The translations under genes were made by a program, and so were the position numbers. DNA of 64,000 nt, from positions 620,001-684,000 of the forward strand of contig NAJO01000014.1 in NCBI GenBank assembly GCA_002077065.1, read 5' to 3'. How positions within the stretch are numbered: the first letter of the stretch is position 1; every line of letters starts with the position of its first letter. Shown piece by piece: positions 21,853-32,170 of the stretch. The notes below the pieces were generated by a model. That model saw nothing but the letters and a program-made list of their open reading frames with translations, was not told where the DNA came from and did not search any database. This DNA is from Cryoendolithus antarcticus (Eukaryota; Ascomycota; Dothideomycetes; Cladosporiales; Cladosporiaceae).

Positions 21853-24800
21853 TCACCCCCTCCTCAAGAACACAGGCACATCCCCCAAATCCACCCCATA
21901 ACTCTCAGCCAGCCCTCCTCCCCTCCTCGCTCCGCCAGGCGATCCACTACCACTAAGTCTCGTCCCCGCGCTACCGCCAAATCCCGCGCCTCGTTCCCAC
22001 TCGTACTGCAGACCGCCCGAATACCTGTCCACCACAATCCCACTTCCTTGCGTCAAACTCTCGGTACTGCTGGCTGCGCTGTGCGAAGCGAGCAAGGCAC
22101 GGGAGAGCGTGAAGGGGTTGTTGACGTTGAAGTTAGATGCCGTGGCGTAGGAGGGATTATAAGGAGTGTAGATCTGCTTTCCTGGCGCGGAGCTGCTGAG
22201 GTTGGAGGTCGTGGTTGTGGTAGTCGCGTAGCTTTTCGCTGAGAAGGCTGAGTCAAAGCGAGGGACGTCTTGTTTTGCTGGTCGTGGGTCACGGGTCGTG
22301 GGTTGCACTCGGATCTCCTTGGTGCTGTTGTTGGAGTAGACTGCACTCGAGATGGTTGTGTAGGTCTGCGTTGAGGTCGTGGTGTTGCCGAACGCGCTGT
22401 CTGTACGGGAAGTCTGCACCTTACCAACCTGGACGAGCTGGTTCTCTTTATCATCAGTCTGTTCATCGAGCAAGTCTCGGTAGGCGTCTGCGTGTCTTGC
22501 TGCAGCACTGGTGGGATCTGGGCCGACGTTGACTCGCGCTGCGTTGTCGCTGCCCAAAGGCGTGATGTAGCGAGACACTATAATCGAAGGCGAAGTGCTC
22601 AAGCCTGGTCGGGAAGCGCGGACCCTCGTGAGGTAGTCGGTCGTAGCCGGGGGAGTCTGTGCGGTGGATGAAGCAGCGATAGACTCGCGATGCGAACGCC
22701 AAAGCTGTGCTTGCTTCTCCCAGCCTGGCCAGCCAGTGTGCGTAGCATCGTGACTAGGCGAGCTCGGTGCAGCGCCAGCGTATGCCTGAGCCTTTTCGGT
22801 CTCTGCCGACGTGGGACGAGAGTGATCGACACTAGATAGCTCCGAGTTCGATCCATCCAGCTCTCGCACGGCGATGTGTATGTCCGCGTCAGTTGCCTTC
22901 GCCCTCACTGCAGGAGCAAGCGTGGCGAGATGCTGTGCATTCGCCGCCTTCTCCTCTGCCAGCTCCAGCTCCTGCACTTTGTACGACTTCTTGCCCTTAG
23001 CCGTGATAGCCGTAGTAGTAACAGAGAGATGGTGATGCACTTCCACACTCGCGCGTGCAGAGCTGCCGGGCGAGCCGCGCTTCTTAGCCATCATCTCGTC
23101 AGCTTTGGCCGCCCGCTTCCCGATGTCAATCGGCATCTCAGGCATGGGCGGTATACTCTCAGCGTACATGCTCAAATGCTTCGCGTGTTGCTCTTGCGCA
23201 GCCGAAAGCTTTGGTGCGTCATGCTTGCTCTGCCACTCTGGGAAGCTATCCTCGACTGATCGCAAGGACTTTGTCGACTTTGCGTTCTTCACCTGCCTAG
23301 CATTGGCTTTGCCCTGTGCCTGCTGACCTGTCTGCGATGACTTCGGCGTAGCCATTCGTGGCCGATCATTGCTGGGCACAAGGTCCATTCCAGCTACATC
23401 CCTACTCTTAGACCTGGCGAGCTCAGATGCAGCTTCCTCATTCATGCCCGTCACTGACTTGGCCTTTGACAAGCCAGTACTGATCTGCCAAGGTGATTGC
23501 GGCCCTGCCTTGCTACTCGACGGATTCAATCTCTGGAATTGATTGGTAGAGAGATCGTATGGGCCCGAGCCAAGCGTCGCCGTCACGCTGCTGAAATCGG
23601 AAGTAGTCATGGTCGCATTACCAGAGATGATGTCTTCGCTTGAACGTGTTGCGCTCTCGCCCCGACTCTTGCTTCGGAAGCGGAACATGCCACTGGATTT
23701 CTTCGCTTCCACCGGACTTTCGTGAGGGCTCGAAGGCAATGGGCGTCCGCGGGTCAAAACGCTTGTAGGTGCCGTATTCTGTGCATCTGATCCGTTGAGA
23801 GTCGCGTGCTCAACCGGCACGTCCTGGCGTTGACTTGCCACTGGCGCAGATCGTCGATACTCACTTGGCTCGTTCTCCAACGCCCTAGGGTCGATCATCT
23901 CAGGCGCGGCAGTGAGCTTTTCTGAAAAGGTGCGGGCCATCATCGGAGGTCGAGTCGGCTCATCAGTCACTGAGACGCCGTAGCCCATTGAAGGCGCGGG
24001 TATATCAAGCTCAAGCTTCGGTGCGACCTCCCTCACACCCTCTTTGCGTGCTGCGGCCTCCTTACTCTGCAAATGTGCTGGCAACGGCTTCTGGAGCTTT
24101 CTGGCAGGCTTGGGAGCCTTGCTTACTCGCTTGGACTTCGACTTGGTTTCAATGGTGGTTGTGGAAGGCAAGACGCCAGTGGGCTCCGGCAAAGCAGTCG
24201 TCGCAACTACACTGCTTCGTTTCGTAGAACTTTTGCTGCGTAGCGCATGCAAAAGTGGCGGTCTCTTGCCCGAGAGCGGCGACGGCATTGGCGGCGCATT
24301 CTCAGTTAGCAGGCCGGGCGAGGTGAGGAACTCCTTGAACGTGTACAGACTTCTGAAGCTTTTCGCATCATCGTTGTCGCCCTCCAAGACAGAGCTCACG
24401 GCAAACGTTGTCGTGACAGTGTGCTCGGCATGGGGTGGTGGCGAGGGCGTATCGCTTGCAAGACGCTCGTTGAGCAGCCTCTCCTTCTCCGCGATGCGCC
24501 GCGCGCGATCTGAGCCATCAGAGCCGTATCCACTGTCCACATGCGGCGGAGGAGTAGGTCTACCGTCGCTATGGTCGTGCACAGGCGCTTGGTGAGGCTC
24601 TTGCGGCGCGTCTCTTGAGCCGTGGCCTGCGAGCCTTGCAAGTGCAGCTTCAGGTGTTCCGTTATTTGCATCTTCGGGCTCTTGATCCTCACCGTACACA
24701 GTGCTGAGTCTGGAGGCAAAGTTCATGATCGTTCGCAAGTCGCGAGGGCTTTCTGAGATTTCGCAATCCGAGGAGTACTCCGCTGAGACTGCAGACATGC

Positions 24801-26010
24801 GTTCTCTTGATCTTTGCCTTGAGATAGGGCCATCGTTTCTCACCGATAGTGGCGACACGCTGCCGCCACGGTTGTAGTCCTGTTCAGCTACATCCGTGGC
24901 GATCTGCAATGGTACAGGTGAACTCGGTGTCAGCCCGAGACTGCGTCGAATCGACAAGGGCGCAACGATCTCTCGACTCGCACGATCGCTGGCTGATTGG
25001 AGAATGCGCTCTCGCAGCGGTAGATCTCGATGCTCAGTGTGTCCTGGATGGAAGTCAAGGCTCGCCCGCGACACCGCGGCATTATGAGCGTCTGCTCGCA
25101 TCTGTTCCATGGCCATCATGGGCTCTGGCGAAGCTGCACCGTTCGTGATTCGGAGTGTACCCGGTGCATAGCCGCCAGCGTGCACATACCGCTGGTCGGG
25201 TGTCTCTGGGCGCGAGGAAGCGAACACGGGGTTCTCCTCAGCAAGGTCCAATGCTGCCAGACTGTTGACAGAGCCAGCTCCGTGACGATGACCCCATGAC
25301 GAGGTCGTAATGGTATGCTCAATGACCGACTTCGACTTCTTCGGCGTGATAGCGTTCTCCGGCTTGCGGAGCACATCTTCGTCGAAACCGCCGCGTGTGG
25401 CTAGTCCGGGAGGGAGCTTCGACGATCGGCGCGTCGACGACTGTGTGAAGACAGCAGAGTATCGATCCGCCCCTTCCTCTATCAACTTCGGGCTCGTCAC
25501 CGTTTCAATCTCTCGAGTTGGCAGGAGCGCTCGGTGTAGGGCGACCAGTTCCTCGGGCGATGCTTGTTTCTTGAGCTCTTGCAGCAGGTTGATCGCGGCC
25601 TCGACATCAATCGTCTGTCCGTCCTGTAGTACTGACTGTCTCCTCGCAGCTCCGATGCTATTCAGAGTCGACGAAGAGGATTTGGCGCTGGGATTGGCAC
25701 CGACAGTCAATGCCGGCCGTGACTGCGATGCTCTCAGAGCGTCCTTGCTGCCCATGTTGTCGGCGCTGAACACCGAGTCGTGGGATGGCTTACGTCCAGC
25801 CTCGAGCGACGATTTCCGGGAGGTCTCGAATGTGCCGGACAGCTGCTTCTTTAGCTGCTGGCGGACATGGGGTCGGTTCAATTCCAAGTACGACGTCTTC
25901 AGGATTTCGCTCTCAAGATCGGGACTCTGATCGCGCTTGCCACTCTTCGACCTCGACAGGCGGAGCCTGACTGGTGGTGGAACAGAAAAGGTCGAAGCCC
26001 TGGGCACCAT
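21853..26010 (-). CDS. Large disordered fungal protein of unknown function
   Basis: This single-exon gene of 1385 codons starts at an ATG at 26010. I do not recognise it. The N-terminus is basic (RLRLSRSKSGKRDQ), followed by a helix-prone block with EILKTSYLELNRPHVRQQLKKQL near residue 35. A second ordered-looking block near residue 130-165 reads IDVEAAINLLQELKKQASPEELVALHRALLP, split here by an Asp/Glu turn, and resembles a short coiled coil. The remaining 1200 residues are Ser/Thr/Pro/Ala-rich with many RSKS and SP motifs, likely disordered and phosphorylated. A possible transmembrane or catalytic domain was looked for and not seen. A long frame on the opposite strand (24044-24595) is a shadow. 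A cytoskeletal or signalling scaffold role would fit the composition but is a guess. Confidence 0.75.
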   Translation of the reverse strand: MVPRASTFSVPPPVRLRLSRSKSGKRDQSPDLESEILKTSYLELNRPHVRQQLKKQLSGTFETSRKSSLEAGRKPSHDSVFSADNMGSKDALRASQSRPALTVGANPSAKSSSSTLNSIGAARRQSVLQDGQTIDVEAAINLLQELKKQASPEELVALHRALLPTREIETVTSPKLIEEGADRYSAVFTQSSTRRSSKLPPGLATRGGFDEDVLRKPENAITPKKSKSVIEHTITTSSWGHRHGAGSVNSLAALDLAEENPVFASSRPETPDQRYVHAGGYAPGTLRITNGAASPEPMMAMEQMRADAHNAAVSRASLDFHPGHTEHRDLPLRERILQSASDRASREIVAPLSIRRSLGLTPSSPVPLQIATDVAEQDYNRGGSVSPLSVRNDGPISRQRSRERMSAVSAEYSSDCEISESPRDLRTIMNFASRLSTVYGEDQEPEDANNGTPEAALARLAGHGSRDAPQEPHQAPVHDHSDGRPTPPPHVDSGYGSDGSDRARRIAEKERLLNERLASDTPSPPPHAEHTVTTTFAVSSVLEGDNDDAKSFRSLYTFKEFLTSPGLLTENAPPMPSPLSGKRPPLLHALRSKSSTKRSSVVATTALPEPTGVLPSTTTIETKSKSKRVSKAPKPARKLQKPLPAHLQSKEAAARKEGVREVAPKLELDIPAPSMGYGVSVTDEPTRPPMMARTFSEKLTAAPEMIDPRALENEPSEYRRSAPVASQRQDVPVEHATLNGSDAQNTAPTSVLTRGRPLPSSPHESPVEAKKSSGMFRFRSKSRGESATRSSEDIISGNATMTTSDFSSVTATLGSGPYDLSTNQFQRLNPSSSKAGPQSPWQISTGLSKAKSVTGMNEEAASELARSKSRDVAGMDLVPSNDRPRMATPKSSQTGQQAQGKANARQVKNAKSTKSLRSVEDSFPEWQSKHDAPKLSAAQEQHAKHLSMYAESIPPMPEMPIDIGKRAAKADEMMAKKRGSPGSSARASVEVHHHLSVTTTAITAKGKKSYKVQELELAEEKAANAQHLATLAPAVRAKATDADIHIAVRELDGSNSELSSVDHSRPTSAETEKAQAYAGAAPSSPSHDATHTGWPGWEKQAQLWRSHRESIAASSTAQTPPATTDYLTRVRASRPGLSTSPSIIVSRYITPLGSDNAARVNVGPDPTSAAARHADAYRDLLDEQTDDKENQLVQVGKVQTSRTDSAFGNTTTSTQTYTTISSAVYSNNSTKEIRVQPTTRDPRPAKQDVPRFDSAFSAKSYATTTTTTSNLSSSAPGKQIYTPYNPSYATASNFNVNNPFTLSRALLASHSAASSTESLTQGSGIVVDRYSGGLQYEWERGAGFGGSAGTRLSGSGSPGGARRGGGLAESYGVDLGDVPVFLRRG

Positions 26011-27702
26011 CTTCGTGTGACCTGGTTGCCAGGTTGGCCGTTGTGATCGCTAGCGGCAAACTGTAAACTGTGGCTGAGATCCTTGACAGAGGCCCACTCT
26101 CAAACGGATGACTGAGATAACATAGATGAGTAGTGTCAATCTGTCTGATCTATACAACGTTCAAAGAAAATGCCATTGTCGAGTCCAGGTCGGTGAGCTG
26201 AAGTGAAAGTCGTATGTCACCAAGCAGGCGTAGCTTGCATGCGGTGCAGCTCCATCATCTTCCGATCAAGCGGCAGGGCATTATGAGCTGCCAAGTTTGA
26301 TATTGCCTTAGCCGCGCAACGATTCTGCCACATACGGGTGTGACCCAGTTTCCAGGCCCGATGTGCAATCTCAGCGTGGAGTCGAGACAAGGGTGTGCGG
26401 AGTCTAGCTTGCCGAGATTCGTTTCGTTATTGTGGCAGGCCGGGACGTTTCACAATCAAGACTCCACTGTCCAGCCTTGCACAACTTAGGTTGACAGCGG
26501 GGTTGGGCGTGTAATTGGCATGAAAGTGAGGTCGAGAATTGCGACTGAGTGGCAAGCGGCAAGTGCCAAAGTTCCAGCTTTCCCATCGCGCCTTCCTCGC
26601 CGTCGCAATTCTGAGATCTCGAAAACCTGACTATGCAAGATTTCCCAATGCAGCTCGCGCTGAGCTCGAACAGGGTCCCATGCAGGCGATCCTCTTCGCA
26701 CAGCCACGTCCGCCACACTTGCTGACGCAAGGCACCACGCTGATCTCGGAGCTTTCTTGTGCTTAGCGAAACCTACCTTGCGTACCTACCTTGTCGACGG
26801 ACGATGTGCCGAGCAGATCCAGCGCATCACTCTACAGCGCCTGTTCCAGACCGGCACTCTGGCCGACAGTATTACGAAGGAAGTCTCGAAGGACCGACGA
26901 TGCCATGACCAGTCTACGAAGCAGTGCCCGAGCCTGAGACCGCCGCATCTTCGGCGCGCTCACCTGCCGAAATCAACCAGCCGAGATCAATTTCCATGTG
27001 GGCTCAGACCCATGTCGATAACACACCAAGAGCGTCTTCCAAGCGTACGCGCCGTGGCGTGTGTCTCAGCGCCTACATCGATATCAGCATGATGATGGCA
27101 ATGTCCGCGCGGTTGAAATTCGATATCGCATACCTCATATCCGGACGCGTTGTGCGCCTGAACATCTCCATGGCGCCTACGAAATACAGCGTTCATTGAC
27201 CTTCGCAGCACCGAATTGCTGAATGCAATGCCTGCATAATACTATTCGGTTGAGCGTATCACCGAATTTGCGAGCACGGAGTTCACATGTGATCGACGTG
27301 ACCAAAGCGCTCACGAGCAGAGGCACCTTGAAGTCACACACAATGCAAATTGCTTATGTCCAACACATTTTTCGAACGGACGCTTGGAGGGCAGTATCGG
27401 GCTCATCATCTCGCTGTCACGCATAGGAACGCTTTACGAACATGTCTGGAGAAATGCAGCCTATTCCCTTGAGCTCGTTAGGGTACCTGAGGCACTTCTT
27501 GGCAGAGGTCATCCTGGTGACCGCGACTCTTGATTGTGTCCCCCATCCAACGACATTATCTAGAGCTCTACTCCATATCCGACCATAGCCCTCCGCCATG
27601 CAGCTACGACGGACCAACTTCTACGCGTGACCAAAGAACCTCTGAACCTGGCCTGATGAGTCTGTTTCCCTCTCGCCCTTTCCACTGATGTCGACTTCGT
27701 CT
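26011..27702. other. Long intergenic region, no recognised content
   Basis: In 1692 bp I find only short, overlapping frames of low quality on both strands and no tRNA-like B box, repeat array or transposon hallmark. The first few hundred bases should hold the promoter of the 1385-residue gene. The region marks the border of the accessory island that follows. Confidence 0.4.
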
Positions 27703-28170
27703 TCACTTCTTGACAACATCGCGACCGTGGTCGTCGCTCGTCCCTTCCTCAGCTACGGCGGTGCCGCGGCTGTTCTCTGCTGAGTCCGTCTCTGGCTGAC
27801 TTGTCGGGAGTTGATCGAGGTACACTAGGATGGAGCCCACGTCCATACCCGCAATACTCTGGGCTTTGCTCTGGGCGTCGTTGTATTCCTCCTCGAAGCC
27901 AGTCTCTTTCGCAAGCTGCGCCACGCATCTCATAAGGTGGTCGACTTTGTGCGTTGCTGTAGGATCGTTCTGAAGGATCTCGTAGGCCGCAAGGTTAGCA
28001 CCAGCGACCCTCTGCCAGAATGTACCTTCCGCCTGTGTGTCTTCGATCGCGATGGCATGTTGTATGCTGGTACCGTGTACGTGGCTAAGTAGGATGCGAA
28101 TGCAACAGCGACCAGATGATATACGCGCAGATGACGGTAGGTGACAAGGCCTTTGACCGTTCAAGCACAA
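27703..28170 (-). CDS. Possible small hypothetical gene, 5' end unresolved
   Basis: The last 100 residues of this frame read like a protein: GTFWQRVAGANLAAYEILQ, then VDHLMRCVAQLAKETGFEEEY, then an acidic tail ending RDVVKK. The part before this is poor, and the frame begins with no convincing ATG. A GTACAC...CACAG intron may end at about 28034, so the good part could be exon 2 of a gene starting near 28210. I recognise no family, and confidence that this is a gene is modest. Confidence 0.35.
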   Translation of the reverse strand: MCLNGQRPCHLPSSARISSGRCCIRILLSHVHGTSIQHAIAIEDTQAEGTFWQRVAGANLAAYEILQNDPTATHKVDHLMRCVAQLAKETGFEEEYNDAQSKAQSIAGMDVGSILVYLDQLPTSQPETDSAENSRGTAVAEEGTSDDHGRDVVKK

Positions 28171-28594
28171 TTCTATTCCCTAAAGACAAGATGCGCATGT
28201 GAAGGAGCGAGGCAGGATTGGTGATTGCTCGTATTCGACATGATGTGAAGGCACGAGACTGAGATGGAAGGTTCGCTGTGCGACTTCACTTCGGTCATGT
28301 TCACTTCGCCTCACTACTTAGTCAGGCTGTGGGCTGCACTGAAGCCATTGATGGCATCAGTGAAGGTAAATCGACACCTCGATCCATCACTTCACTCCCT
28401 TCCGACTGCCCTCGTGCAGCTCGTGATCAAGCACGTGTCACGCAGGAAGGCGAGGCTTGCTTCCAGTGTCTCTATATCAGTGCACTTACCCTCACAAAAG
28501 CTCTTCCACCTACTACCAACACTGTTCGCATATACATCAGCTTCGTCGCTGACATTGACGATCTTGCACATCCAAGTCTACGATCATCAACAGC
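28171..28594. other. Intergenic region before the accessory family gene
   Basis: These 424 bp probably contain the promoter of the gene at 28595 and perhaps the 5' exon of the minus-strand frame at 27703. No element stands out. Confidence 0.35.
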
Positions 28595-29626
28595 ATGGCA
28601 AGCACTACCACTGCTACTGCTCCAGAAGGTACGATGAACTACTCTCAAGCCGATCATACTGCTGACGCAGTGAGCCCTCAAGGTCATCATCAAAGTCTCA
28701 TCGACCCTCCCTTCAACCCCTTCCTCAAATGGCACAACAGCACCACCGCCTCCAAGATGCCGCTTTGGCAGCCAGAAGAGTACCTCAAAGCGCACAGGAT
28801 CGCAACGAAGCTCGAAAAGATGAGCGTGAATCGCTTCGACTCTATGCGATCGTACCACAAGCCCTACACGCTCAAGGACTCTCACCTTCTGCAACCCGGC
28901 GAGCACACCATCTTCAAGGAAGCAGACCGCAAGCGCGTAGCCGCCGGAGCGATTTTCGTACTGGGCAAAGTCACCGATGAGGTTATGGAGCCCTTGATTG
29001 GTATTGCGCCTAGTCAGAACACTTTCGACCGTGAGGGGCAGGACGATAAGATGGCGAAGTACAGTAGTACAGTCCAGAAAGGAACGCTCACTTACCTCAG
29101 AGAGGCTGTCAGCAAGCTCGTCGAGATCAGCGGTGGTGAGGCTGCGTGGAAAGCCGCGACCGATGAGGATATCGAGATTCTTCTCACCACGCTCTTTGAC
29201 CAGCATCCCCTGACGATCACCAAGCACTGCTTCCTCTACGAGAATGAAGCCGTGGATATCGAGGAGATCTGGGCCGGGAAATGCGCTAACGCCTCCGAGT
29301 GGCAAGAGGTGTGTCGCAAGAAGTTCATTACACTAACCCTCGCAACCTACAAATTACGTGTGAGTAAGGGCGGATCCAGGGGGAAGGCGACGGGAAAGTG
29401 GACGGAGAAGGCTACTCGGAAGGATCTGAAGAAGTTGTACGAGGTGTGGGATGGGCATATGGCCGAGGGCGAGTTGCGTGAGCTTATTGATGGGATTGGA
29501 GGTGTCAGGGAGTTGCCATCGCGTTGCTTTCGTTGTGCTGGTTCGGCCCGCGAGGACTCGCTCCCGAAGAAGTTTGGGAGCAGCTATTGGAATCGTGACG
29601 AGAGCGAGCAAGAGTGGAGGTTTTGA
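28595..29626 (+). CDS. Unrecognised 343-residue protein, intact member of a local family
   Basis: This single-exon gene encodes a soluble, charged protein with no signal peptide or membrane segment. I recognise no domain. Blocks that recur in the two broken copies downstream are NPF...W..EEY near residue 41-62, TYLREAVSKLVEISGG near 165, the DEDIEILLTTLFDQHP and AVDIEEIW segments near 190-225, WQEVCRKKFITLTLAT near 235, and DLKKLYEVWDGHM near 278. The conserved blocks alternate helices and end in a short Cys pair (CFRCAG) near residue 313. The start is an ATG with a purine at -3. Adjacent degenerate copies indicate tandem duplication and decay. Function is unknown. Confidence 0.7.
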   Translation: MASTTTATAPEGTMNYSQADHTADAVSPQGHHQSLIDPPFNPFLKWHNSTTASKMPLWQPEEYLKAHRIATKLEKMSVNRFDSMRSYHKPYTLKDSHLLQPGEHTIFKEADRKRVAAGAIFVLGKVTDEVMEPLIGIAPSQNTFDREGQDDKMAKYSSTVQKGTLTYLREAVSKLVEISGGEAAWKAATDEDIEILLTTLFDQHPLTITKHCFLYENEAVDIEEIWAGKCANASEWQEVCRKKFITLTLATYKLRVSKGGSRGKATGKWTEKATRKDLKKLYEVWDGHMAEGELRELIDGIGGVRELPSRCFRCAGSAREDSLPKKFGSSYWNRDESEQEWRF

Positions 29627-29969
29627 GCTAGGTGTTGAGGATGATTGAGAATCGATCAAAGGGCAGGCAACTTGAGCAGTCCACAGGTGGCAAGTGCACG
29701 GAAGTACAAGACCGAGAGGAGCAATTTTGTGATGGTGAAGCGGAGTGCCTCAAATTTGCGGGCTCTGATCAAGCGTTTCCTCTGCGTCTGTAGCTCCTTC
29801 GTCACAGCAACACTTTGATCCCACTTACCTCTACTCCCATTCAGAGTGCGACCTCCGATCACGTGCAGCCTCTCCGATCACCAACATTCACTCGGTCTGG
29901 AGTGCTCTTTACGGTCACGAACACACTTTAACCCGACACCACCGAGTACTGATACGACACCATACAAAC
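29627..29969. other. Spacer between intact and broken family copies
   Basis: This 343-bp spacer has no open frame of interest. It would contain the terminator of the intact gene and the former promoter of the first broken copy, which begins with an ATG at 29970. Confidence 0.35.
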
Positions 29970-30900
29970 ATGTCGGCGCAAGCTGAGAGACAGCTAATCG
30001 CGGCCTATCTCAATGAAGGGCGTACCGCGTTCTAGGCCACCAGAAGGTACGCTCGTCGCCACTCGCCAGCGTCGCCAGCGTCGCCCTCATTCAACCCCAC
30101 CGAAGGTTAACCCTTTTTCAAGTCGTTCAATAAGTCGACTGAATTGGAAGCGTGAGGATTACGCCAATGCAAAAGAGAGCGCGCAATACATCGAGGGGGT
30201 CGTTGCTGGTGCCGTCGTGCTTCCAAGCACCCTGGAGACCTTCGCCGTGTCCCACCACCGCGATCCCGGCGTCAATGTACATTCGTCTCTACTTAGCTAA
30301 GTGAGAATCCCATTGGTTCTGCTAGCTCCATCACGGCAAGTCTCGCCATTGGCAATGAAAATGACCTCCGCAAGAGGTGTATCAATTACTCAGTGGACGC
30401 CGTCAGCGCCACGCTCAGCTATCTCCGCCACACCATCACTCGATTGATGCGCGTCTCTGGCGGAATGAAGACATGAAAGACGGCCACTGACGCCGAAATC
30501 GAGGCGTTGTTGAGTGCCCTGTTCGACGAGCATCCGATGCTCATCTCCAAGATGTGCTTCGCGCATAAGAACAACGCTGTAGATTTTGAGCACATCTGGA
30601 CCGGGGCAGGCGACGAATGCAGCCGGCTGGCAGCAAGTCTGCCGTATGAAGTTCATTGTTCTTGCGCTCGCGACGTGGAAGCACCGCGTCTCTAAAGGGC
30701 GCAAATGAGATTCCAGTGTGGAGGTTGGAGGCAACGGGCCCCACGCCCGGGTAGGGGCCTGGGTGGAGACGGCCAAGAACCGCGATCACCATCAAGTCCA
30801 CGAGGTCCGGAGGACCCACATGACCCGGCAAGGTGCGCCGAAAACTTGTCGAGCAGTTGGGAAGGCTGGTCCAAGTCCCTCCCGCGATTCTCATACGGCA
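29970..30900 (+). pseudogene. Broken copy 1 of the 28.6-kb family gene
   Basis: Parts of the 343-residue protein can be followed here in several frames. An ATG at 29970 opens only 21 codons before TAG. A NPF...W..EDYANA block (about 30110-30190) matches the family's N-terminal part. After a gap, a YLRHTITRLMRVSGG block (about 30415-30463) runs into a TGA, then LLSALFDEHP and AVDFEHIW follow. A frameshift near 30605 leads to WQQVCRMKFIVLALATWKHRVSKG (about 30625-30700 in the new frame), which soon meets another stop. The copy therefore carries at least two nonsense changes, a frameshift and an internal deletion. Base composition stays GC-rich, which argues against RIP as the cause. Confidence 0.7.
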
Positions 30901-30929
30901 GGCGCCAGTCGCGAGCTCTCAACCTCGAA

Positions 30930-31477
30930 GGTGTACATACGGCGGTACGGGTTCCATCCGAACACTGGACTTCGAGAATACCTGGTTGGGCAATGTTGCT
31001 AACGCCGCCGAATGGCAGGAGGCTTGCCACCGCAAATTCATCACCCTCGCCTTGGCTTCTTGGAAGTACCGTGTCTTCAAGGGCCGGTACTGGGATCAGC
31101 ACCGCAAGGTCGGCGGCAAGGGGCCTTACAGGCGCCGGGGCGGCTGGGTGGAGAACGCGGATAAGGAGGACCTCGAGCGCCTGTACGAGGTGTGGAAGCA
31201 CCACATGGTGCTTCCCGATCCCCTCAAGACCCTCATCACCAACTTGGGAGGACTGCAAGGCCTACCCTCCCGCTTCAACGGCCGCACTGCCGCCGCCGGC
31301 CGTGGTTCATCCTCCATCTCTTATTCGAATACGGACCATTGCTGGTCGCATCTCGCTGCGCGCTTTGTCGATGCTGAAGACATGGGAGTCGTTGGGGGTG
31401 TGCGTTCTGGTGTTTGCCCTGGGTCGTCATATTCTCGTCGTAGTCGATGGAAGTTGTCCACGTCGATGCTGCATTGA
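30930..31477 (+). pseudogene. Broken copy 2 of the family, 5' truncated
   Basis: This frame is open from upstream to 31477 but has lost the N-terminal half of the family protein. Similarity to the 28.6-kb gene begins at LDFENTWLGNVANAAEW (about 30966) and continues through WQEACHRKFITLALAS, GGWVENADKEDLERLYEVWKHHM (around 31140-31208; split by a Glu/Asp turn) and LGGLQGLPSR. Exons are not needed. Upstream in the same frame lies sequence from the tail of copy 1, so a deletion fused the two copies. It could still be expressed as a chimera, but with the conserved N-terminal blocks missing I treat it as a pseudogene. Confidence 0.6.
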
Positions 31478-31480
31478 GGT

Positions 31481-32170
31481 AGCGAAGGCAAGATGGTCGA
31501 GGTGAGTTGTGCATGATCATGCGGCGTAAGTGAACCTACTACAAGTGAAGCGGAGCCTGTGATGAGTGGTGAGAAAGTGATGATTGACCGTGTGAGTTGA
31601 GAATACGACTGGGGAAAACTTCCCGGTGACGTCCACAGTCGGTGCTATCACTTCGAGGCGTCGCTCAGTCGTCGCTTCCTCATCTAATCCACAGGCGCGG
31701 ACCCAGATCAGCGCATCACTTCCATACCCTTCACCACGGCGTCCTCAATCAACACCGTCATGATACCACCCTCATGCCATCACTCTCGCATGTTTACTCC
31801 ACCAACTTGGCTCAAACAAGAACCTCACTCACCACTACTGCCTCACTCGATAGGCCCAGTCCCGAGCCGGATGAACAGAGGCCCAACCCGCGTCGCCAGG
31901 GTGGCTGTGGTTTGGAGCGAAAGGAATGCGCCGTGGAAGAGCGTACAGTATAGGTCGGCGGACGTGACCACGCCACCTTTTCGAATCGGGTCGCAATTTA
32001 TATGCATCGGTGCGGGCGTCCCCTCTGATCTTCTGATAGTGATGTGATAGTGGTAGATCCCGCAAGCTGCAGAAGAGCCGGGCTGAAGGTGAACGTATCA
32101 TGTGACGCTGATGCAATGCCCGCTATGTACCCAATATACGCTTCACTGGGCAAGACAGTCAACAGGCTCA
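31481..32170. other. Intergenic region after the broken family copies
   Basis: These 690 bp hold no recognisable gene. Overlapping frames of about 95 codons on both strands (31760-32047 plus, 31835-32116 minus) lack any family similarity. Confidence 0.35.

Noticed and set aside
24044..24595. A 183-codon plus-strand frame
   Set aside because: It is a mirror frame of the 1385-residue Ser-rich gene, with no similarity to known proteins.
26011..27702. tRNA or transposon in a gene-poor stretch
   Set aside because: I found no convincing A-box/B-box pair or cloverleaf, and no transposase, reverse transcriptase or terminal repeat.
28472..29305. A 277-codon minus-strand frame
   Set aside because: It is antisense to the 343-residue family gene, whose protein-level similarity to the broken copies fixes the coding strand as plus.
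28595..31477. Repeat-induced point mutation as cause of the broken copies
   Set aside because: By eye the copies stay GC-rich and the damage includes deletions and frameshifts, not dense C-to-T change. An index calculation was not possible.
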